From NCBI GenBank assembly GCA_036375895.1, contig DASVBJ010000026.1, forward strand, positions 1 through 18,671: a DNA stretch of 18,671 bases. The letters run 5' to 3'. The stretch comes from DASVBJ01 sp036375895 (GTDB taxonomy: Bacteria > Actinomycetota > Actinomycetes > JACCUZ01). The notes under the pieces were generated by a model that was not told where the DNA came from, made no database searches, and worked only from the letters and a program-made list of their open reading frames with translations. Positions 1 through 6,636 of the stretch are shown here, one piece after another; position 1 is the first letter of the stretch; every line of letters starts with the position of its first letter. Position numbers and translations under genes: made by a program.

Positions 1-2
1 GG

Positions 3-521
3 CTGCCCGACGCGGCCAGGCCGTCGCCTTCCGACCTCGCCGTCGCCCGCGCCCTGCTGGGCCACGACGGCGGCGCGCTCTCCTGCACCGTGGGCCTGCA
101 CCGCGCGACCCGCGGCCTGCCGCGGCAGTCCCCCGGCCCGATCGGCCTGACGGCCCGCGCCGACGCGGTGCGCCGCGAGTTGCGTGCGGTCTTCGGCAAG
201 CAGACGCTCGGCGGCTTCGACCCGCGCGGCGTGACGAGCGGTCACACCGACGGCTCGGCGCACTACGAGGGGCGGGCCATCGACGTTTTCTTCCGGCCGA
301 TCAGCGCGGCCAACCAGCGCCGCGGCTGGGCTGAGGCGCAGTGGGCGGTGGCCCACGCCGAGAGGCTCGCGGTGGCGACGGTCATCTTCGACCGGCGCAT
401 CTGGTCGGCGGGCCGGTCGGCGGCCGGCTGGCGCGACTACCGGCACCCTGACGGGCCGACCGACAACCCGATCCTGCTGCACGAGGACCACGTCCACGTC
501 GATGTGATCAGGGGCCGGTAG
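3..521 (+). CDS. M15/VanY-like zinc peptidase-fold protein, 5'-truncated
   Basis: The reading frame is open to the left edge, so the true start lies outside the window; the GTG at 90 is only an internal codon. The visible C-terminal ~172 residues carry the pattern of the D-Ala-D-Ala carboxypeptidase-like (M15/VanY, also ARB_07466-like) fold. This is a SAHYEGRAIDVFF segment, where the His (codon 261-263) and Asp (282-284) match the HxxGxAxD zinc ligands, and a terminal HEDHVHVDV segment whose last histidines would supply the third ligand. By family knowledge such proteins bind or cut peptidoglycan stem peptides and are usually exported; the export signal would be in the missing part. Many actinobacterial members are annotated only as hypothetical, so activity is uncertain. 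The gene converges on dapC across a large hairpin. Confidence 0.72.
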   Translation: MPDAARPSPSDLAVARALLGHDGGALSCTVGLHRATRGLPRQSPGPIGLTARADAVRRELRAVFGKQTLGGFDPRGVTSGHTDGSAHYEGRAIDVFFRPISAANQRRGWAEAQWAVAHAERLAVATVIFDRRIWSAGRSAAGWRDYRHPDGPTDNPILLHEDHVHVDVIRGR

Positions 522-536
522 GCAACGGCCTGTGAA

Positions 537-599
537 GATCACCAGCGACCTTGTGTCAGGACACGCCGGCGTGTCGCCGCAACAAGGTCACTGACGATC
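537..599 (-). terminator. Nested inverted repeat between convergent genes, probable terminator
   Basis: The outer arms are 537-554 (GATCACCAGCGACCTTGT) and 582-599. They pair at 15 of 18 positions on the + strand. On the minus-strand transcript the three mismatches become G-U wobbles, so all 18 positions pair. Inside lies a perfect 16-base palindrome, GACACGCCGGCGTGTC, at 560-575. Only 5 and 6 unpaired bases separate it from the outer arms. The wobble asymmetry suggests it serves mainly the minus-strand dapC transcript, though it could stop both. There is no long U tract, as is common for actinobacterial terminators. Confidence 0.68.
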
Positions 600-616
600 T
601 TGCGGTCGGCCGGAGC

Positions 617-1735
617 CTACGCGGCTGCGAGCCTCGCCGCCGCCGTCGCGATCCGCTCGTCAGTGGCGGTGAGCGCCACCCGCACGTGCCGCGCTCCGGC
701 CGGTCCGTAGAACGACCCCGGCGCAACGAGGATCCCGAGCTCGGCCAGCTGCTGCACCGACGCCCAGCAGTCGTCGCCACGGGTCGCCCACAGGTAGAGC
801 CCGGCCTCCGAGTGGTCCACCCGCCAGCCCGTGGCCTCGAGCCCGGCCTTCATGACTCGGCGCCGCTCGGCGTACCGCGCCTTCTGCTCCGCGACGTGGT
901 CGTCGTCCGCGAGTGCGGCCACCGTCGCCGCCTGCACCGGCGTGGGCATCATCATCCCCGCGTGCTTGCGCACTGCGACGAGCTCGCGCACGAGCGCCAC
1001 GTCGCCGGCGACGAACGCCGCGCGGTAGCCAGCCAGGTTGGACTGCTTGGACAGCGAGTAGACGGCGAGCAGCCCGTCGTGCGAGCCGCCGCACACGTCG
1101 GGGTGCAGCACTGACACCGGCTGGGCGTCCCAGCCGAGCTCGGCGTAGCACTCGTCGGAGGCCACCACCGCGCCGCGCTCGCGGGCCCAGTCGACGACCT
1201 TGCGCAGGTGCTCGACCGGCAGCACCCGGCCGGTGGGGTTCGACGGCGAGTTGACCCAGACCAGCCGCACCCGCTGCGGGCCGACCGCGGTCAGGCCGTC
1301 GGTGGCCACCGGGGTCGCACCGGCAAGGCGGGCGCCCACGTCGTACGTCGGGTAGGCGATCTCGGGGTGGACCACGGTGTCACCCGGGCCGAGGCCGAGC
1401 AGCGACGGCAACGAGGCCACCAGCTCCTTGGACCCGACGGTCGGCATCACGCCGGCGGGGTCGACGGACGGCACGCCGCGGCGGCGGTCGAACCACGCCG
1501 CGACCGCCTCGCGCAGGGCGGGTGTGCCGTAGGTCAGCGGGTACCCCGGCGCGTCGGCCGCGGCGACCAGCGCCTGCCGGACCACCTCGGGTGTCGGGTC
1601 GACGGGCGTGCCCATCGAGAGGTCGACGACGCCGTCCGGGTGGGCGCGGGCCTTCTCGGCGTACGGCGCGAGCGTGTCCCAGGGAAACTCCGGAAGGCGG
1701 GCGGAGACGCGCCCCACCCGCCCGCCAGCGGCCAT
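617..1735 (-). CDS. dapC: Succinyldiaminopimelate transaminase (class I/II PLP aminotransferase)
   Basis: The product is 372 residues, the usual length for actinobacterial DapC. It begins MAAGGRVGRVSARLPEFPWDT. Fold-type I landmarks are in order: DLSMGTPVDPTP near the N-terminus, NSPSNPTGRVL (substrate/PLP Asn), SDECYAELGW (Asp and Tyr contacting the cofactor), and SLSKQSNLAGYR with the PLP Schiff-base Lys230. By family knowledge it converts N-succinyl-2-amino-6-ketopimelate to N-succinyl-LL-diaminopimelate with glutamate in the cytoplasm, for lysine and peptidoglycan synthesis. It starts 5 bases after the fdxA stop with no clear Shine-Dalgarno of its own, so it is probably translationally coupled. 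The frame stays open upstream through fdxA, but that region is coding in the ferredoxin frame. Exact substrate is inferred from family and the fdxA-dapC pairing. Confidence 0.9.
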   Translation of the reverse strand: MAAGGRVGRVSARLPEFPWDTLAPYAEKARAHPDGVVDLSMGTPVDPTPEVVRQALVAAADAPGYPLTYGTPALREAVAAWFDRRRGVPSVDPAGVMPTVGSKELVASLPSLLGLGPGDTVVHPEIAYPTYDVGARLAGATPVATDGLTAVGPQRVRLVWVNSPSNPTGRVLPVEHLRKVVDWARERGAVVASDECYAELGWDAQPVSVLHPDVCGGSHDGLLAVYSLSKQSNLAGYRAAFVAGDVALVRELVAVRKHAGMMMPTPVQAATVAALADDDHVAEQKARYAERRRVMKAGLEATGWRVDHSEAGLYLWATRGDDCWASVQQLAELGILVAPGSFYGPAGARHVRVALTATDERIATAAARLAAA

Positions 1736-1740
1736 GTCGG

Positions 1741-2073
1741 TCAGTGCTCGACGTCCTGGTTCTGCGGGGGCAGCGCCGCGATCAGCGGGTGGTCCTTGTC
1801 GATCTTGCCGAGCTTGGAGGCGCCGCCGGGCGAGCCGAGGTCGTCGAAGAACTCGACGTTCGCCTTGTAGTAGTCCTTCCACTGCTCGGGGGTGTCGTCC
1901 TCGTAGAAGATCGCCTCGACCGGGCAAACCGGCTCGCAGGCGCCGCAGTCGACGCACTCGTCGGGGTGGATGTAGAGCATCCGGTTGCCCTCGTAGATGC
2001 AGTCGACGGGGCACTCCTCGACACAGGCCTTGTCGAGGATATCGACGCACGGCTGCGCGATGACGTAGGTCAC
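1741..2073 (-). CDS. fdxA: Seven-iron ferredoxin ([3Fe-4S][4Fe-4S])
   Basis: A 110-residue electron carrier. Cysteines fall at 9, 17, 21, 25, 40, 43, 46 and 50. This fits the Azotobacter FdI/FdxA pattern: C9, C17 and C50 for the 3Fe cluster; C21, C40, C43 and C46 for the 4Fe cluster; C25 as the conserved free cysteine. The second half has the CVDCGACEPVCP motif. The extra cysteine seen in FdI between the first two ligands is absent. The start is GTG at 2073, chosen because GGAGGGA (2087-2081) lies 7 bases upstream and MTYVIAQPC is the family N-terminus. The C-terminal ~50 residues (WKDYYKANVEFFDDLG...) match actinobacterial FdxA/FdxC. The electron partner is not evident in the window. Confidence 0.95.
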   Translation of the reverse strand: MTYVIAQPCVDILDKACVEECPVDCIYEGNRMLYIHPDECVDCGACEPVCPVEAIFYEDDTPEQWKDYYKANVEFFDDLGSPGGASKLGKIDKDHPLIAALPPQNQDVEH

Positions 2074-2172
2074 GGTCGGTTCCCTCCGGGAAGTGGTCGA
2101 ACCAGCAGGGCGCATCGCCCGGTGCCTAGTATCGCGCCCGGGAACATCGATTGCGGCAAGGGGGCGCACCTC
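2074..2172. promoter_or_regulatory. Divergent promoter region between fdxA and the GNAT gene
   Basis: This 99-base gap separates two divergent genes. TAGTAT at 2127-2132 fits a -10 element for the + strand. The overlapping GATACT read on the minus strand (2134-2129) fits a weaker -10 for fdxA. A small hairpin GGGCG-CAT-CGCCC (2108-2120) lies just left of it. No convincing -35 was found at 16-18 bases for either direction. AAGGGGG (2158-2164) is a plausible ribosome site for the + gene. Confidence 0.4.
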
Positions 2173-3126
2173 ATGCTCGGCCACGACGACGTCGGCGCGC
2201 GGGTGAGCGTGCGCCGTCGACTGCCCGGAGGCGGGTTCACCGACGTCGTGGGTCACCTCGTGTCCTGGCGGGACGGGGTCCTGCGGGTCCGCCGGGCCGA
2301 CGGCGAGGAGGTCGACGTGGACGAGTCGTCGGTGGTCGCCGGGCGCCCGGTGCCGCCCGCCCCGCCTCGCCGCCGCCCCGGCGTACCGCACGTCAGCCCG
2401 GCCGACATGCAGCGGATCTGCAGCGCCGGCTGGCCCGCGCGGGAGGTGGAGCCGCTCGGTGACTGGCGCCTGCGGGCGCACGGCGGCATCACCGGGCGGG
2501 CCAACTCGGTGATGGCGGTCGGCGACCCCGGGATGCCGCTCGACGAGGCGCTGCGCCGGGTGCAGGCGTGGTACGCCGACCGGGGGCTGCCGCCCCTCAT
2601 GCAGCTGCCGGAGGCCGACCAGCTCGACGCCGAGCTGGCCCAGCGCGGCTGGAACAAGGACCACGTCACGATCGTGCAGACCGCGCCGGTCGCGGCGACG
2701 CTGGCGCTGCTGCCGGAGCGCGCCGACCTGGCCGCGGTGGTGGAGCCGGCACCGTCCGAGACCTGGCTCTCGCTCATGCACGACCTCGACGAGGGCGACC
2801 CCGACGCGCACGTCGCGATCCTCACCGGCCCCCCTGTCGTGGGCTTCGTCACCGTCCTCGAGGACGGCGCGCCGGTCGGCATCGGGCGCACCAGCATCGA
2901 GGGTGAGTGGGCAGGGGTCACGTCGGTGGACGTGGCGCCGGACCGCCGTCGGCAGGGCATCGGCCTGGCCGTGATGCGTGCCCTGCTGTCGTGGGCGGGC
3001 GACCAGGGGGCACGGGCCGCCTACCTGCAGGTACGGGCTCTCAACACGCCCGCACTGGCGCTCTACGAGCGGCTGGGCTTCGTCACCCACCACCCCTACT
3101 GCTACCGCTCGCTGCGACCGGCCTGA
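2173..3126 (+). CDS. GNAT acetyltransferase, Rv0428c/Cg3035 type (SH3-like plus GNAT)
   Basis: The product is 317 residues. The N-terminal ~60 residues (GARVSVRRRLPGGGFTDVVGHL...) look like the small beta-barrel SH3-like domain of this family. They are followed by a linker rich in Pro and Arg. The middle part contains a family-typical segment (GGITGRANSVMAVG) and a degenerate first GNAT half. The C-terminal half is a complete GNAT fold with VDVAPDRRRQGIGLAVM (acetyl-CoA pyrophosphate loop RRQGIG, about residues 260-266) and NTPALALYERLGF. Established knowledge: the Corynebacterium Cg3035 relative has been linked to N-acetylglutamate synthesis; the substrate here is unknown. The start ATG at 2173 follows a purine-rich AAGGGGG. 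It is divergent from fdxA and convergent with the VanW gene. Confidence 0.82.
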   Translation: MLGHDDVGARVSVRRRLPGGGFTDVVGHLVSWRDGVLRVRRADGEEVDVDESSVVAGRPVPPAPPRRRPGVPHVSPADMQRICSAGWPAREVEPLGDWRLRAHGGITGRANSVMAVGDPGMPLDEALRRVQAWYADRGLPPLMQLPEADQLDAELAQRGWNKDHVTIVQTAPVAATLALLPERADLAAVVEPAPSETWLSLMHDLDEGDPDAHVAILTGPPVVGFVTVLEDGAPVGIGRTSIEGEWAGVTSVDVAPDRRRQGIGLAVMRALLSWAGDQGARAAYLQVRALNTPALALYERLGFVTHHPYCYRSLRPA

Positions 3127-3156
3127 CCCCCGAGCGCCCCCGGCACAGCCGTCGTC

Positions 3157-3176
3157 GCGGGCTGACCCGCGGTCAG
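3157..3176. terminator. Small hairpins at the convergent GNAT/VanW ends
   Basis: Two mutually exclusive stems overlap here: GCGGG-CTGA-CCCGC (3157-3170) and CTGACC-CGC-GGTCAG (3162-3176). The second reaches into the VanW stop codon. Both are short and lack a U tract, so this is a weak candidate for the 46-base convergent gap. Confidence 0.3.
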
Positions 3177-4978
3177 TCGGCGGTCGACGTCGGCGTCGGG
3201 GTGGGCGACGGGGTGGCCGTAGGGGACGTCGTACGCCGTGGGCCGGTGGCGCCGCAGACGATGCGGTCCTCGGGCTGGTACACGGTGTGGAAGCGTTCGG
3301 TGCGGACCGGGGTCCCGCCGCGGTAGAGCGCCCGCGTCACGTCGACCGCGAACCCCTCGACGCCGTCCTGCTTGACGCAGTCGCCGGGCTTGGTGCCCAG
3401 GGGACGCGGGTCGTAGATGGTCTTGAACGGCTTGACCTGGCTGCGCGCGGACTTGCCGGCACGGACCTCGCTCCACACCTTGGTGCCCCACATGCGCACG
3501 GTCACCGAGCTGTTCGTGTACGCCGTGGTGACGAAGATGCCGTGCCCGGAGTCGTTGCGGAACCGCAGATCCTTGGCGCCCCAGGCGACCGTGGCCTCCC
3601 GGCCCTCCGGGTAGCGGCTGATGTAGAAGCTGTGCGGGTGGTGCTCGACGTCATCGAGTCCGGCGAAGAACATCGCGTTGAACGTCGTCGTCGCGAGCTG
3701 CGAGACGCCGCCGCCGAAGTCGACCTCGAGCTTGCCGTGGTCGATGATGTAGCCGGCCGCGAAGCCGCGGGCCTCGGTCCGCTCCCCCACCTCACGGTTG
3801 AGGCTGAACTCGTCGCCCGGCAGGACCAGCGTGTTGTTCATCAGGTCGGCCGCCCGGTGGATGTTGACCAGGCGGGGCCGGAAGTTCGACGGGTAGTAGG
3901 TCGTGAACTGCGAGACGAGCTCGCGCACGCCGAGCGCCTGGGCCTCCGCTGTGGTCAGCGAAGGGTCGCTGACGTGCAGCGAGACCTCGGCCCGGCGCGC
4001 GTCGCCCTTCTCTGTGAGGACCGGCAGGACAGCCTTGGCGAGCTCACCAGCGTCGACGGTGCGGCCCTGGGCGGACGGTACGACGTGGGGCCGGCCGCCG
4101 ACGATCCGGAAGGTCGCGTCGCGCCCTTGGACCTCGAGCGGGGCGATCTCGGCCGCGATGTGCTCCAGCAGCCGGTGACCGTCGAGCGAGGGCTTCAGAC
4201 GGTCGTTCTCGTCCGGCTTCAGCGAGAGGGCGGGTCCGATCAGCCGGGGCGGGACGACGGCCCGCTTGCCGTCGACGACCAGCGTCACCGGCGCAGACAT
4301 CGCCGGCTCGGCGAACTCCTTGACGGCGCGGTCGACCTCCTCCTGCGTGACGTGCGGCTCGGTCAGCTCGGCGGGCAGCTCGATGGGCTCGGTCTGCTCG
4401 AGGTAGGACGATCTCAGCGCCTCGACCGCCCCCGGTCGGTCGAGGGTGCGCCCCTGCCCGGGAGGCACGGGCACGACCTTGGCGCCCTCGAAGCGCACGC
4501 CGCCCTCCACCGGCTTGCGGTCGGCCTTGTCGGCGAAGGTGTCCACCGCGGCCCGGAGCCGCTCCTTGTCCGCCGTGGTGACCGGGGCCACCTCGCCGCC
4601 GCCGAAGAAGCCGCGCACCAGGGTGACCGGGTTCCAGCTGCGGGCGCCGGCCGCGTCGAGCGTGGCGGGCACGTCCAGCCTGAGGCCCGCCTTCTTCGGG
4701 TCCAGGTGCAGGGTCTCGTCCCCCACCCGGACCGCGACGGGCCGCGCTGCGTCGTCGGCCAGCTCGCGGTTCAGCTTGGCCTCGGCGGCGGCGCGGGACA
4801 TGCCGCCGATCTCGACGCCGCGGACCGTCGTACCGTCCGCGATGCCTCCGGAGGCCAGGTAGGCCAGCACCCAGAGCAGCAGAAGGCCGCCCGCGGCGCA
4901 GAGGCCGTAGAGGACGGCCCGCCGGTGCGGGACGCTCTCGGGCAGCAGGTTCTCGGGGAGGAGGGTCTCGGGCAGCAC
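3173..4978 (-). CDS. VanW/YoaR-like membrane-anchored envelope protein
   Basis: A 601-residue protein. A short cytoplasmic stretch is followed by one membrane segment (about residues 21-43). The extracytoplasmic part holds a GVEIGGMSRAAAEAKL opening and two putative peptidoglycan-binding repeats (YoaR/PG_binding_4 type, about 75-195 and 228-325). The VanW domain spans about 360-500. It is recognised by VNIHRAADLMNNTLVLPGDEF, DFGGGVSQLATTTFNAMF and HHPHSFYISRYPEGREATV. The last ~20 residues are a Thr/Pro/Ser tail. VanW was first seen in vancomycin-resistance clusters, but its biochemical role is not established; wall association is inferred from domains and topology. The start is GTG at 4978 with GAGG just upstream. 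The N-terminus holds three near-identical LLPE(T/N/S) units. It lies downstream of the flavin reductase on the same strand. Confidence 0.88.
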   Translation of the reverse strand: MLPETLLPENLLPESVPHRRAVLYGLCAAGGLLLLWVLAYLASGGIADGTTVRGVEIGGMSRAAAEAKLNRELADDAARPVAVRVGDETLHLDPKKAGLRLDVPATLDAAGARSWNPVTLVRGFFGGGEVAPVTTADKERLRAAVDTFADKADRKPVEGGVRFEGAKVVPVPPGQGRTLDRPGAVEALRSSYLEQTEPIELPAELTEPHVTQEEVDRAVKEFAEPAMSAPVTLVVDGKRAVVPPRLIGPALSLKPDENDRLKPSLDGHRLLEHIAAEIAPLEVQGRDATFRIVGGRPHVVPSAQGRTVDAGELAKAVLPVLTEKGDARRAEVSLHVSDPSLTTAEAQALGVRELVSQFTTYYPSNFRPRLVNIHRAADLMNNTLVLPGDEFSLNREVGERTEARGFAAGYIIDHGKLEVDFGGGVSQLATTTFNAMFFAGLDDVEHHPHSFYISRYPEGREATVAWGAKDLRFRNDSGHGIFVTTAYTNSSVTVRMWGTKVWSEVRAGKSARSQVKPFKTIYDPRPLGTKPGDCVKQDGVEGFAVDVTRALYRGGTPVRTERFHTVYQPEDRIVCGATGPRRTTSPTATPSPTPTPTSTAD

Positions 4979-5023
4979 GAAGCCTCGTCGGTCGGGTGGG
5001 GGCTCGCCGGGTCGGCGGGGACC

Positions 5024-5029
5024 ATGCTA
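5024..5029 (-). promoter_or_regulatory. Possible -10 element for the VanW gene
   Basis: TAGCAT (read 5029 to 5024) lies 45 bases before the GTG start in the 89-base gap after the flavin reductase. A CTGACG further upstream is about 20 bases away, longer than usual for a -35. This is a tentative call from sequence alone. Confidence 0.28.
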
Positions 5030-5067
5030 CGTGACGGTCCGGGGCGGCCCGTCAGCGCGTCCAGCGG

Positions 5068-5592
5068 CTACGAGAGCTCGCGGTAGTGGCTGCGGAAGTA
5101 GACCAGCGGTGCGTCGTCCGGCCCACCGATCTCGAGGTCCACCACCTGGCCGACCACGATGTCGTGGTCGCCGCCGTCGTAGACCGCGGTCGTGCGGCAC
5201 TCGAGCCAGGCCAGCGCCGAGTCGAGCAGGGCCGCACCGGTGGCGGCACCGCGCCGGTGCGGGTACCGGTCGAGCTGGCCGTGCAGCGGGCGACCACGGG
5301 TGGCGAACCACTCGGCCGCCCGCCGGCCATGGTTGTCGAGGATCGACACCGCCCAGTTGCCCGACTCCAGCACCGCGTCGTGGAAGCGGGCCTCCTTCTC
5401 GACGCACACCAGCACCAGCAGCGGCTCGAGCGAGACGGACGTGAAGGCGCTCGCCGTCATCGCGTGGTCGACTCCGTCGACCACGCACGTGACGACCGTG
5501 ACGCCCGTGGCGAACCGGCCGACGGCCTTGCGGAAGGCGTCGGTGTCGAGGGGCAGCTCGGCCGGCTGGTCGCCGGCGGCGGAAAGCGACAT
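5068..5592 (-). CDS. Flavin reductase (HpaC-like, FMN-binding split barrel)
   Basis: A 174-residue protein with the flavin reductase-like split-barrel signature AFRKAVGRFATGVTVVTC, then MTASAFTSVSLEPLLVLVCVEKEARFH and SGNWAVSILDNHGRRAAEWFA. By family knowledge such proteins use NAD(P)H to reduce FMN or FAD, often supplying a two-component monooxygenase. No oxygenase is in the window, so the partner is unknown. Start choice is uncertain. GGAGG at 5610-5606 is too close to a GTG at 5604 (2 bases) and rather far from the ATG at 5592 (14 bases); the ATG is used here. It lies 33 bases after the REC-GAF gene and may be on the same transcript, though a link with chemosensing is not implied by its sequence. 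Confidence 0.85.
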   Translation of the reverse strand: MSLSAAGDQPAELPLDTDAFRKAVGRFATGVTVVTCVVDGVDHAMTASAFTSVSLEPLLVLVCVEKEARFHDAVLESGNWAVSILDNHGRRAAEWFATRGRPLHGQLDRYPHRRGAATGAALLDSALAWLECRTTAVYDGGDHDIVVGQVVDLEIGGPDDAPLVYFRSHYRELS

Positions 5593-5625
5593 CGCCGCCG
5601 ACACTACCTCCGGGCGCGCGCCACC

Positions 5626-6594
5626 TCAGGCGTGGGTCGCTCCCTGTGCGCCGAAGAGCCTGGCGTTGCTGATGACGACCGCCGCCGGCTGCTCCACCAG
5701 CCGCAGGGTGTTCAGTGACGCCTCGCCGAAGGCGTTCTTGGTGGCGCTGGACAGCGCCAGGCAGCCCACGACCCGGCCGCCGGTGCGCAGCGGCATGGAC
5801 AGGAACGTCGCCATCCGGCCTTCGTCGTCCAGGCCGAGCAGGCCGTTCGCGTCGGCCACCCGTGACACCAGGTCGTTCACCATCACCGGGGTCCCGGTGA
5901 CCTGCGTCGCGGCGTCGGCGATCGCGCCGAAGAACTCGGTGTACTGCTGCTGGGAGCTCTCCCGGGCGACGGTGAGGTAGGTCACCCGGTCGTCGAGCAT
6001 GCAGACCGCGGCCAGGTCGTAGTCGACGATCCGGCCCAGGACGCCGAGCACGGCGGCGACGGTCTCCTCGAAACCGTGCACGTCGGCGGCGATCTGGGTG
6101 ACCTCGGCCGAGACCGATGCCTCGAAGAGCTTGCGGTCCAGCAGCTCGGAGACGCGGGCGAGCACCTCGTCGTCACCGAGCTCGACCGGGTCGGGTCGCA
6201 GCGGCGGGCGGCCGCCACGCTTCTCGTCGGCGACCCGCATCACGTCGCGGACCGCAGCGACCAGGTCCGGCGCCTCGAAGTCCTTGGTGAGGAACCGGTC
6301 GGCGCCGGTCTGCGCCCCCCAGTAGCGGTCGGAGGCGGCGTCGAGCGAGGTGAGCAGGACGATGGGGGTCTCCGCCGTCTGCCAGTCGTCCTTGAGCAGG
6401 CGGGCGGCGACGTAGCCGGAGAGGCGGGGCATCTGGACGTCGAGGATCACCGCGTCCGGCAGGGTGCGGAACGCCGCCTGCACGGCCTCGACCCCGTCCT
6501 CGGCGAACACGACCTCGAAACCCTCGCGCTCGAGCACCGAGGAGACGATGCGCCGCAGCGTCGGGCTGTCGTCCGCGATCAGCACGGTGGGCAT
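5626..6594 (-). CDS. Response regulator with REC and GAF domains
   Basis: A 322-residue protein. The receiver (residues 1-120) keeps all key positions: D8/D9, phospho-acceptor D52 in VILDVQMPRLSG, T82 in VLLTS, and K104 in FLTKDF. A linker (about 125-165) with a likely helix DDEVLARVSELLDRKLFEASV leads to a GAF domain (about 170-318, ending VVISNARLFGA). There is no DNA-binding, GGDEF, EAL, phosphatase or kinase domain. Output therefore probably runs through ligand binding or protein contact; this is an inference. The start ATG at 6594 has GAGG five bases upstream; an upstream GTG at 6618 is less likely. It lies 42 bases after cheA, so it is the probable phosphate target of that kinase. Confidence 0.85.
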   Translation of the reverse strand: MPTVLIADDSPTLRRIVSSVLEREGFEVVFAEDGVEAVQAAFRTLPDAVILDVQMPRLSGYVAARLLKDDWQTAETPIVLLTSLDAASDRYWGAQTGADRFLTKDFEAPDLVAAVRDVMRVADEKRGGRPPLRPDPVELGDDEVLARVSELLDRKLFEASVSAEVTQIAADVHGFEETVAAVLGVLGRIVDYDLAAVCMLDDRVTYLTVARESSQQQYTEFFGAIADAATQVTGTPVMVNDLVSRVADANGLLGLDDEGRMATFLSMPLRTGGRVVGCLALSSATKNAFGEASLNTLRLVEQPAAVVISNARLFGAQGATHA

Positions 6595-6636
6595 CGGGTC
6601 CTCGTCTCGTCTACGCACGTGGCCGGTGACCGGCCG

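Noticed and set aside
617..2050. A longer dapC reading frame that would continue through the ferredoxin gene
   Set aside because: The region above 1735 encodes a textbook seven-iron ferredoxin in another frame, and the DapC N-terminus begins naturally at 1735.
4934..4978. An LPxTG-like sorting signal (LPET) in the VanW-like protein
   Set aside because: It sits at the N-terminus before the membrane segment. Sortase signals are C-terminal, followed by a hydrophobic stretch and basic tail.
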